64,000 nt of DNA from Thiospirochaeta perfilievii (GTDB lineage Bacteria > Spirochaetota > Spirochaetia > DSM-2461). The translations under genes were made by a program, and so were the position numbers. This document shows positions 1-7,448 of this stretch, one piece after another. The stretch spans positions 2,790,001-2,854,000 of the forward strand of contig NZ_CP035807.1 in the NCBI RefSeq assembly GCF_008329945.1, in the 5' to 3' direction. Under the pieces are notes generated by a model. The model was not told the DNA's origin. It worked only from the letters and a program-made list of their open reading frames with translations, and made no database searches. Position 1 is the first letter of the stretch; each line of letters opens with the position of its first letter.

Positions 1-492
1 AAGGACGGTTGGCTAAATACTGGGGATATAGCAATAGAGAGTCTTGATGGTGAATTTAGAATTGTTGGCCGAGAGAAGGATACAATAGTTTTATTAGGTG
101 GTGAGAACCTTGAACCTGGACCAATAGAGAGAAAACTAGGTGAGTCTATGTATATTCAGACTCCTGTTATTGTTGGTCAGGATAAAAAGTATCTATCTGC
201 CTTAATAGTTGTTGACATAGATACAATTAAATCCTTTGCTAATGATAATAATATAAGCTACTCCGATGAAGAGGCTCTATGTGAACTTCCTGAGATAAGG
301 GAGATGATAAATGATGAAATTAATAGACTTGTATCAGTAGAAAATGGCTTTAAAACCTTTGAGAGAATCTATAAGTTTAAACTCTTAACTAAACCCTTTG
401 AAGTAGGTAAGGAGTTAAGTGGAAAACAGGATTTAAAACGTCATGCTATAGATGAAATTTATAGAGATGAAATAGACGAACTCTTTAAGTAA
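1..492 (+). CDS. Long-chain acyl-CoA synthetase (AMP-forming), C-terminal part
   Basis: This is the 3' end of an ANL-superfamily ligase; the reading frame is already open at base 1, so about 163 codons are present and the N-terminal adenylation domain lies outside the window. The enzyme would activate a fatty acid with ATP and CoA. The first codons give the family motif DGWLNTGD, followed by the hinge GREKDTIVLLGGENLEP, in which the R and K are conserved. The late segment GKELSGKQDLKRHAI fits the C-terminal catalytic-lysine region. Family-level assignment is firm; chain-length specificity cannot be read from this part. The gene ends convergently with lon and shares a hairpin terminator with it. 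Confidence 0.87.
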   Translation, partial: KDGWLNTGDIAIESLDGEFRIVGREKDTIVLLGGENLEPGPIERKLGESMYIQTPVIVGQDKKYLSALIVVDIDTIKSFANDNNISYSDEEALCELPEIREMINDEINRLVSVENGFKTFERIYKFKLLTKPFEVGKELSGKQDLKRHAIDEIYRDEIDELFK

Positions 493-515
493 CTCTTTAA
501 ACTTTAAATAATAAG

Positions 516-542
516 AAGGCCTCCTGTTATAATGGAGGCCTT
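516..542. terminator. Bidirectional rho-independent terminator
   Basis: A perfect 9-bp stem (AAGGCCTCC at 516-524, GGAGGCCTT at 534-542) with a 9-nt loop. A T-rich run follows on the plus strand, and an A-rich flank precedes it that would read as U-rich on the minus strand. It lies between the convergent acyl-CoA synthetase and lon genes and probably serves both. Confidence 0.85.
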
Positions 543-547
543 TTAAT

Positions 548-2887
548 TTATAATAAAATATCAATAACTTCTTTCATTAGAGTCACAGGATAAAATGTGA
601 TACCCTTTTTTACCTTCTCTGGAATTTCATCTAAATCCCTTTCATTTTGAATAGGTATTATTATATGCTTAATTTTATTTCGCCTTGCAGCAATAACCTT
701 CTCTTTTAATCCACCAATAGGAAGAACCTTCCCAGTTAGGGATAACTCTCCTGTCATGGCAAAACCCTTTTTCACCTGCTTATTTTTAGCTAGGGATAAA
801 AATGTTGTAGCCATGGTTATACCAGCTGAAGGTCCATCCTTAGGTGTTGCTCCCTCGGGAATGTGCAGATGGATAGTATTTTTTTCAAAGAAGTCAGGTT
901 TAACCCCATAATCCTTAGCTATACTCTTAATATATGTATATGCAAGGTTAGCAGACTCCTTCATAACATTCCCCAACTGTCCTGTTAGTTGTAGGGCTGT
1001 TTTCCCAGGGGTTTTAACAGTCTCAATAATTAGGGTATCTCCACCGTAGTTAGTCCATGCAAGGCCTATTGCCATACCTGGCTCTGTAACCTTTTTAACC
1101 TCTTCATCCCTAAAATATGGTTTTTTAAGATACTCCTCTAAAACATCAGGTGTTATCTCTATAGGCAGTTCTGGCTTTTCTAATATAATCTTCTTTACAA
1201 CCTTTCTATTTATCTTATCAAGGGCGTGTTCAAAGGTTCTCATACCAGCATCCCGTGCGTAGCCCTCTCCAATAGCCTTAAGAGTCGCATTTGGGAATTT
1301 TATTTGAGATTTTTCTAAACCGTGTTTTTTTATAGATTTAGGTATAAGGTATTTTTTAGCAATCTGTACCTTCTCATCTAATATATATCCAGATAACCTA
1401 ATTATCTCCATTCTATCTAGTAGGGGTTTAGGTATAGTATCTAAACTATTGGCTGTTGCTATAAATAGAACATGGGATAAATCAAATGGTAGGTCAATAT
1501 AGTGGTCCCTAAATGCGATATTCTGTTCTGGGTCTAAAACCTCTAATAAAGCAGAGGATGGATCTCCCATTGGGCTAGAACTAAGTTTGTCTATTTCGTC
1601 TATCATAAAAACAGGTGCCTTTGTTTTTACAATTTTAAGACCTTGAATTATCTTACCGGGCATAGAACCAATATAAGTTCTTCTATGACCTTTAATTTCA
1701 GCCTCATCCTTCATTCCACCAACACTAAACCTAAAAAAGTTTCGTCCCATGGATCTGGCAATTGACTTACCTATCGATGTTTTTCCAACACCCGGAGGAC
1801 CAACTAGGCATATAATAGAACCCTTAGTATCATTTTTTAACTTTCTTACAGCTAAATACTCTAGAATCCTCTCCTTTACATCATCTAAACCGTAGTGGTC
1901 ATGGTCTAATATCTTTTTACCCTTTTTTATATCAATGTTATCTTTTTTAGGATCACTCCAGGGTAGACCAATTATTGTCTCTAAGTAGTTCCGTGTTACA
2001 AAAAACTCCGAGGAACTAGGGTCCATTAGAGAGAACTTCTCTAACTCCTGTTCAACCTGCTCCTTAGCCTCATCCTTAAGATCTAATTTAGCTATTGCCT
2101 CTTTAAACTTAATAACATCACTACCCTTACCATCTGCAGGCTCACCTAACTCTTTTTTAATAGCCTTCATCTCTTCCCTAAGGAAGTACTCTTTTTGGTT
2201 CTTCTCTATCTTCTCATTTATCTGGTTAGATATCTTTTTCTGAATCCTTAAAAGATCCTGCTCTTTTTTAATATATATTAATACAGCCTCTAGTCTATCC
2301 CTTATATCAAATGTACTTAAAATCTGCTGTTGTTGTAGTCTATCAATGTTTAAAATTGAGGCGATGAAATCCGCAATTTTACCAGGTTCATCAATATTAA
2401 CCATATTAAGACGAACCTCTTCAGATAGAATATGGTTATCATCTGTTATCTGTTTCATCTCAGAGATTAGTGACCGGGTTAAAGCCTTAATCTCTACATT
2501 TTTTTCTACTACTTCATCTATATATTTTACACTTGCTATAAGTGGATCCTCATCAATAAAAAAACTTGTAACTTCAAATCTTTTAATTGTGGATATAAAT
2601 ATATTAATACCACCATCTGGAAGGTTTACCTTTTTTACAATTTTGGCAACTGTTCCTATATTAAATAAATTCTCAGGGGAAATGTTATCATCTGTATCAT
2701 CTATTAATAATAAAAGTCCAATTACCTTATCTCCTAACATAGCATCTTCAACTACTTTTATATCCTCTTGGGAGACAATTAGTATAGGGGAAAAAATGCC
2801 TGGAAATATAGGTTTACCCTGTAGTGGTATTATGGGAAGCATAGCCGGTAGATTTTTATCTTCTGGAATTATATCTTTTTTATCCAA
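548..2887 (-). CDS. lon: ATP-dependent protease Lon
   Basis: Lon is a cytosolic AAA+ serine protease that degrades misfolded and regulatory proteins. The 779-residue product has normal length. In order it carries the N-terminal LAN substrate-binding domain (about residues 15-210), a coiled-coil linker, the AAA+ module with Walker A GPPGVGKT near residue 362 and Walker B VFMIDEIDK, and the C-terminal protease domain with the catalytic serine in DGPSAG near residue 688 and the catalytic lysine in GGLKEKVIAA near residue 730. An AAGGAAAG ribosome-binding site precedes the ATG. The gene is divergent from recO across about 70 bp of A+T-rich DNA that probably holds both promoters. All catalytic motifs look intact. 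Confidence 0.97.
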   Translation of the reverse strand: MDKKDIIPEDKNLPAMLPIIPLQGKPIFPGIFSPILIVSQEDIKVVEDAMLGDKVIGLLLLIDDTDDNISPENLFNIGTVAKIVKKVNLPDGGINIFISTIKRFEVTSFFIDEDPLIASVKYIDEVVEKNVEIKALTRSLISEMKQITDDNHILSEEVRLNMVNIDEPGKIADFIASILNIDRLQQQQILSTFDIRDRLEAVLIYIKKEQDLLRIQKKISNQINEKIEKNQKEYFLREEMKAIKKELGEPADGKGSDVIKFKEAIAKLDLKDEAKEQVEQELEKFSLMDPSSSEFFVTRNYLETIIGLPWSDPKKDNIDIKKGKKILDHDHYGLDDVKERILEYLAVRKLKNDTKGSIICLVGPPGVGKTSIGKSIARSMGRNFFRFSVGGMKDEAEIKGHRRTYIGSMPGKIIQGLKIVKTKAPVFMIDEIDKLSSSPMGDPSSALLEVLDPEQNIAFRDHYIDLPFDLSHVLFIATANSLDTIPKPLLDRMEIIRLSGYILDEKVQIAKKYLIPKSIKKHGLEKSQIKFPNATLKAIGEGYARDAGMRTFEHALDKINRKVVKKIILEKPELPIEITPDVLEEYLKKPYFRDEEVKKVTEPGMAIGLAWTNYGGDTLIIETVKTPGKTALQLTGQLGNVMKESANLAYTYIKSIAKDYGVKPDFFEKNTIHLHIPEGATPKDGPSAGITMATTFLSLAKNKQVKKGFAMTGELSLTGKVLPIGGLKEKVIAARRNKIKHIIIPIQNERDLDEIPEKVKKGITFYPVTLMKEVIDILL

Positions 2888-2958
2888 TTTTCTTTCCTTA
2901 TTACTCTTTTATATCTTATTATAAATCTATAAATAAAAAGGGCTAACAGCAAGGATAA

Positions 2959-3693
2959 ATGGAAAGAAATATTAAAATCGACTGTATAACACTAAAAAAA
3001 CTCCAATTAGGGGAGAATAATATAGGAGTTTCCCTTTTAACATCGGATAATGAAGTTCTTTTTGTTATGGCTTTTGGAGCAATGAAACCGAAGAGTAAGT
3101 TATTTTCAGGGGTTAACCCCTTTGTAGAGGCTAGTTGGGACCTCTATTATGATCCTGTTAAGGAGTATTACAGGGCTAAGGAAGTTGTTGTTAATAATTT
3201 TAATCAGGAGATACAGCTCTCCCTAGAGAGTTATTATACAGCCTCTCTGTTTTTAGAGATAATTTTAAAAAGTCAGGGAAGTGACGGAGTCTATCCTATT
3301 TTAAAGCAGTGTCTCTACTATCTATCTAAGGGGGAGAATAGTAAAACTGTTTTAATTCAGTTTCTATTAAGGGTTTTCCTTGAGCAGGGTCTACTTCCCT
3401 CATTTAATAGCTGTTCTAACTGTTACACCCAGATTGAAAAAGAGTCTCTATTCTACCCTGGGGATTATGAACTACACTGTTGTAGGTGTAACAGTAGCAG
3501 AAAAGCTTTAGAGTTAAACCCAGGGATACTTCGTTACTGTATAAATACTCCCACCCTAGATTTTAATAAAGCACTTAGAATTGGTTTAGGGCAGGACTCT
3601 TTAGAACTATTAAAAAAATACCTTTTAGAATTAATAAAAAATTATACCGGAGGAAAGCTTTTGACTTTAAATTCCTCAAATGGTTTAATATAG
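2959..3693 (+). CDS. recO: DNA repair protein RecO
   Basis: RecO promotes RecA loading and strand annealing in the RecFOR gap-repair pathway. The 244-residue product has the expected size, an N-terminal OB-like segment (residues 1-80), a helical middle and a C-terminal zinc-finger region with two CxxC pairs (CSNC near residue 152 and CCRC near 174). Sequence conservation of RecO is low, so the call rests on length, the cysteine pattern and the position three bases before recJ, another recombination gene. An AAGGA ribosome-binding site lies just upstream of the ATG. I am fairly sure of the name. Confidence 0.85.
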   Translation: MERNIKIDCITLKKLQLGENNIGVSLLTSDNEVLFVMAFGAMKPKSKLFSGVNPFVEASWDLYYDPVKEYYRAKEVVVNNFNQEIQLSLESYYTASLFLEIILKSQGSDGVYPILKQCLYYLSKGENSKTVLIQFLLRVFLEQGLLPSFNSCSNCYTQIEKESLFYPGDYELHCCRCNSSRKALELNPGILRYCINTPTLDFNKALRIGLGQDSLELLKKYLLELIKNYTGGKLLTLNSSNGLI

Positions 3694-3696
3694 CCC

Positions 3697-5799
3697 ATGA
3701 TTTGGGAAAAAACAGAAGTAGAGCCAACAATAGTTAGAGCTCTTAGTGAAAAGTACGGAATAGATACCCTATTGTCATCAATATTTGTAAGAAGGGGGAT
3801 AACAGCCCCTAATGATATAAAGTTCTTCTTAGAGAAGGATACAAGATTTTTACACAACCCTTTTCTTTTTAAGGATATGGAAGATGTTATAGATCGACTT
3901 CATCTTGCAAAGGAAGAGGGTGAGAAGGTCCTTGTTTTTGGTGATAAGGATGTTGATGGGGTTACAAGTAGTGTAATACTCTACGAAAGCCTAGGTATAT
4001 TAGATTTAGATTTAACTATTACTGTTCCCACAGGAAGTGATAGTTATGGACTCTCTGTAAAAGTTGTAGATGAGGCATACAATAAGGATATCTCTTTAAT
4101 TATAACAGTAGATTGTGGAATATCCGCATTTGATGCAATTAATAGGGCTAAAGAGCTTGGGATATCTATAATTGTTATTGATCATCATAATCCAAGGGAT
4201 GGTGAACTCCCTAATGCGGACTTTATAATTAATCCAAAGGTTCTTGGTTCAGGATACCCATTTAGTGGTCTTGCAGCCTGTGGAGTTGTATCTAAGGTTG
4301 TATGGGCTCTATGTTTCTCTTTAATAGACTCTATATATAAGTCACCTATATGTTTTTTACATGGTGAAGATAGAAATGGTGATATCGAGTTTAGTGCTGT
4401 AAAACTACACAACCTGGTAGAAACTAATAGGTTAGTTAGTAATGATAAGGAAGAGTTAATCGATTTCCTTAGGGGGGAGCAGATCCTTGTCTATGGAGAA
4501 AAGTTTCAAAAATCACTTTTTAATAAAGTCTTTGGGACAGCAGTTGAAATACATTTTTTAGATATTGAACCTGAGATACACAGAGTTTTAAGGGGTATTG
4601 TAGGGCGAAGTTTACAGGAGTTAACCTCCCTAAGTAAAATGAGACTATATAGTGATTTAGAGTTTAGACAGATAGATTTAATAATAAGCCTTTTTACTAC
4701 TTATATTGATAGAAGATATATGGATAACTTTGAACCATTTATTAAAACCCTAGATTTAGTAGCACTTGGAACAGTTGCCGACTTAATGCCCCTAAAGGGA
4801 GAGAATCGAATCCTTGTAAATAAAGGGATGGATATTTTGTCAAAAACAAAGCGGGAGGGTCTTCTTGCTGTAATGTTAAAGCAGGGGCTACTTGGTAGGG
4901 ATTTAAATAGTAAGGATATATCCTGGGGTTTAGCACCTATTATAAACTCCGCAGGAAGAATGAAGAAAGCAGATATTGCTGTTGAAGTACTTTTAAATAG
5001 AGATTCAAACCAAAAAAACAGGTTAGCCCTTGAACTTTTGGCACTAAATAAGGAGAGAAAATCAATTTCCGACTCTATTTGGAGTGACGTTTATGGGGAG
5101 CTGCACTCGGTATATGAGGAGTTTAATAATAAGCTTATAGTTTTATACCATAAAAATATGTTTAAAGGTGTTACAGGTATTATAGCATCAAGAGCCCAGT
5201 CCATTTTTAATGTTCCGTCCATTATATTGGCAAAAGAGGATGATGAGTTAACAGGCTCTATTAGATCTCCAGGTAATTTAGATATAAACCAGTTTTTCCA
5301 AGGCTTAGGGGATATTCTACTAGAGTGGGGTGGCCATAAGTGTGCTGCAGGTTTTAAATTAAAATATAGTGACCTCTCTAAATTTCTAAGTAGAGTAAAA
5401 AAACTACTATCTAGTGGAAAAATTATTACTAAGTTAAACTTAAAGTCTGACAAACTAAAAATTGATGCATTTATACCCTCAGACTACCTGTCTCCGGATA
5501 TTATTAAGATAAATGACTATTTTGAACCCTATGGAGAAGCCAATAAACCCCTTGTTTTTGGAACAAAGAGGGTAAAAATAGTAGATATTAATTTTATGGG
5601 TAAGATGGAGAAAAAACACTTAAAATTACTATTTGAGATTGGTAATTATAAGTGGCCAGGAATATTTTGGAATAGCGCAGAGAGGGTAGGAGTAGAGTTT
5701 ACTAAGGATGATATTGTTGATATTGCCTATAGGGTCGAAAAGAATTTCTACGGTGGAAACGAGACACTTCAGCTAAATATTATGGATATTATAAAATGA
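3697..5799 (+). CDS. recJ: Single-stranded-DNA exonuclease RecJ
   Basis: RecJ degrades single-stranded DNA 5' to 3' in recombinational and mismatch repair. The 700-residue protein has the DHH phosphoesterase core with motif III VIDHHNP near residue 161, and a DHHA1 region with GGHKCAAGF near residue 545, followed by an OB-like C-terminal domain. Motif I reads FGDKDVDG near residue 82, whereas most RecJ proteins have a D-x-DADG form; the aspartates are kept but Lys and Val replace the usual residues. There is also a long insert around residues 210-320 between the DHH and DHHA1 parts. It starts three bases after recO and overlaps the next gene by four, so it is part of a recO-recJ-M23-rpsU operon. 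Confidence 0.92.
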   Translation: MIWEKTEVEPTIVRALSEKYGIDTLLSSIFVRRGITAPNDIKFFLEKDTRFLHNPFLFKDMEDVIDRLHLAKEEGEKVLVFGDKDVDGVTSSVILYESLGILDLDLTITVPTGSDSYGLSVKVVDEAYNKDISLIITVDCGISAFDAINRAKELGISIIVIDHHNPRDGELPNADFIINPKVLGSGYPFSGLAACGVVSKVVWALCFSLIDSIYKSPICFLHGEDRNGDIEFSAVKLHNLVETNRLVSNDKEELIDFLRGEQILVYGEKFQKSLFNKVFGTAVEIHFLDIEPEIHRVLRGIVGRSLQELTSLSKMRLYSDLEFRQIDLIISLFTTYIDRRYMDNFEPFIKTLDLVALGTVADLMPLKGENRILVNKGMDILSKTKREGLLAVMLKQGLLGRDLNSKDISWGLAPIINSAGRMKKADIAVEVLLNRDSNQKNRLALELLALNKERKSISDSIWSDVYGELHSVYEEFNNKLIVLYHKNMFKGVTGIIASRAQSIFNVPSIILAKEDDELTGSIRSPGNLDINQFFQGLGDILLEWGGHKCAAGFKLKYSDLSKFLSRVKKLLSSGKIITKLNLKSDKLKIDAFIPSDYLSPDIIKINDYFEPYGEANKPLVFGTKRVKIVDINFMGKMEKKHLKLLFEIGNYKWPGIFWNSAERVGVEFTKDDIVDIAYRVEKNFYGGNETLQLNIMDIIK

Positions 5800-6743
5800 G
5801 AAAACTACTATTTTTAACTCTATTGCTTATTGCTTTAACTATTGGAGCTAATGAGTTCTATATGAATGACAGTGTTGTTCAAGGGGAGGTCTTAACCCTT
5901 GTTATATCCCCAGTTGAAGAGAGTCTCGATTATATTTTTGAGCTTTTTGATTTTAAAGGTAGTAAAATAGTAACTATTAGTGGTTTTAACTACTACTACT
6001 ATGAAAATATGACATCCATGGTTTTAGGTTTAATGGGTATCCCATCTAATTTACCCCCTGGGGAGTATAAGGTTAAGGCTACGGGTAGGGGACTTTTAAA
6101 TACCTATTTTTTTGAAAGGCCCCTATATATAGAGTCTGGAGAGTATCCTACTAGTGAGCTAATAGCCAATGAAAAAATGGACTCAATTATAAATACCCCA
6201 CTAGATGATGAAAGAATTGAACAGTCAAAAAGATTATGGGATGCTATATCAACATTCTCTCCCTACATTTTACATGAGGATGGACCCCTAATAAAACCAG
6301 TAAAGGGCAGGCATTCATCCCCCTTTGGTTATACAAGGTTTACTAAGTTCCCTAGTGGAAGGGATAGTAGTTCTGTCCATAAAGGGGAGGATTTAGCAGC
6401 CGATATTGGAACCCCTGTTCTAAGTGACGGAAGGGGTAGAGTACTACTCTCGGAGAGTCGAGTTGTAACAGGGAATACAGTTGTAGTTGAGCACCTACCT
6501 GGGGTGGTTTCAATCTACTATCATATGGATAGTTTAGTGGTCGAGAGGGGGGATTACCTTGAAAAAGGGGATAAAATTGGAGAGGTTGGTTCAACAGGAT
6601 ATTCCACCGGTCCCCACCTACATTGGGAGTTAAGATTTGGTACAGTTCCTGTAAATCCAATGGTCTACTTATCTAAGCCACTCCTTGACAAATCTCTTAT
6701 AATGACTATGATTAGTGAAGCAAATAATAAAAAAGGGGGGTGA
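5796..6743 (+). CDS. Exported M23-family (LytM) metallopeptidase
   Basis: A predicted periplasmic peptidoglycan endopeptidase or an activator of cell-wall hydrolases. The N-terminus ([18 protein letters not shown]) is a clear signal peptide. Residues 20-110 form a beta-rich domain of unknown role. The C-terminal LytM domain carries the zinc-site motifs HSSPFGYTR and [13 protein letters not shown] (histidine and aspartate ligands) and GPHLHWELR (HxH motif), so it should be catalytically competent. The ATG overlaps the recJ stop as ATGA, which suggests translational coupling. Its stop codon overlaps the GTG start of rpsU. The exact substrate bond cannot be read from sequence. Confidence 0.9.
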   Translation: MRKLLFLTLLLIALTIGANEFYMNDSVVQGEVLTLVISPVEESLDYIFELFDFKGSKIVTISGFNYYYYENMTSMVLGLMGIPSNLPPGEYKVKATGRGLLNTYFFERPLYIESGEYPTSELIANEKMDSIINTPLDDERIEQSKRLWDAISTFSPYILHEDGPLIKPVKGRHSSPFGYTRFTKFPSGRDSSSVHKGEDLAADIGTPVLSDGRGRVLLSESRVVTGNTVVVEHLPGVVSIYYHMDSLVVERGDYLEKGDKIGEVGSTGYSTGPHLHWELRFGTVPVNPMVYLSKPLLDKSLIMTMISEANNKKGG

Positions 6744-6958
6744 TTTCTATCGCCAACATTAGGGTTCATGACGATGAGTTATTGGAAAAAGCTTTAAAGC
6801 GTTTCAAAAGACTTGTTGAGAAAGAAGGTATTGTTCGAGAATATAAACGTCGAGAATACTTTGAAAAACCTTCTACGATTAACCATCGAAAACGAAAAGC
6901 TCTTGTTCGAAAGCAAGCTAAAAAGCTTAGAAAGATACAGGGCAACAAGAATTATTAA
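6740..6958 (+). CDS. rpsU: 30S ribosomal protein S21
   Basis: A basic 72-residue protein of the small ribosomal subunit, recognised by the family signature EALKRFKR then [17 protein letters not shown] and a lysine/arginine-rich tail. I chose the GTG at 6740, which overlaps the stop of the M23 peptidase gene as GTGA and has an AAAAGGGGGG ribosome-binding site directly upstream. It is the last gene of the recO-recJ-M23-rpsU run, followed by a strong terminator. Confidence 0.95.
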   Translation: MISIANIRVHDDELLEKALKRFKRLVEKEGIVREYKRREYFEKPSTINHRKRKALVRKQAKKLRKIQGNKNY

Positions 6959-6980
6959 TATATGATAATTACTTGAGAAG

Positions 6981-7018
6981 AGGCTGTTCAGTTTTTAACT
7001 GTTACAGTCTTTTTTTTT
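6981..7018 (+). terminator. Rho-independent terminator after rpsU
   Basis: An interrupted hairpin: AGGCTGT (6981-6987) pairs with ACAGTCT (7004-7010) with one G-U pair, and CAGTT pairs with AACTG around a TTT loop, with a small internal loop between the two helices. A run of nine T follows (7010-7018). It closes the operon ending in rpsU. Confidence 0.8.
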
Positions 7019-7044
7019 AAACAATTTTGTGATAAAATATCTTC

Positions 7045-7431
7045 ATGTCAACAGCCATTGAGAGGATATCCAAAAAAATTACCTCATTATTTATAAAAAC
7101 AGAGTATTTCGAAACAGGGTTTTGTGATGAAAAATACAGTGATCCTAAAAATCTACTAAATCTTATAGAGTCTGATAATATAGACTACTGCCTTGTTGAT
7201 TCCAGGGATAAACGGGATTATGAGAAAGGGCATATTAAAACTGCAAAAAATGTTCCATACTATCTAATTGAGGGTAATTTGCCTTCAGAGAATTTATTTA
7301 CAATAATAATTGTGTATGGTTATAGCAAAAGGTCTAGTATTAAGGCTGCAGAGGTTTTAAATGAACTTGGCTATTTTAATGTTGTACCATTTGGTCCATA
7401 TTCTAAATGGACTAATTTTATTGGCAACTAA
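7045..7431 (+). CDS. Rhodanese-like domain protein lacking the active-site cysteine
   Basis: A 128-residue cytosolic protein with one rhodanese fold: VDSRDKRDYEKGHIKTAKNVP (residues about 51-71) is the typical substrate-loop motif, and IIIVYGYSKRSSIKAAEVLNELG corresponds to the active-site loop and following helix. In active rhodaneses this loop is VYCxxGxRS; here Gly stands in place of the cysteine, so sulfur transfer is unlikely and a binding or regulatory role is more plausible. It lies 17 bp before the M16C protease gene and is probably co-transcribed with it. What it binds is unknown. Confidence 0.75.
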   Translation: MSTAIERISKKITSLFIKTEYFETGFCDEKYSDPKNLLNLIESDNIDYCLVDSRDKRDYEKGHIKTAKNVPYYLIEGNLPSENLFTIIIVYGYSKRSSIKAAEVLNELGYFNVVPFGPYSKWTNFIGN

Positions 7432-7448
7432 TAAAACGAGGTAAAAAA

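Noticed and set aside
2346-2924. Open frame antisense to lon
   Set aside because: It is a shadow of a long real gene and has no ribosome-binding site or recognisable domain.
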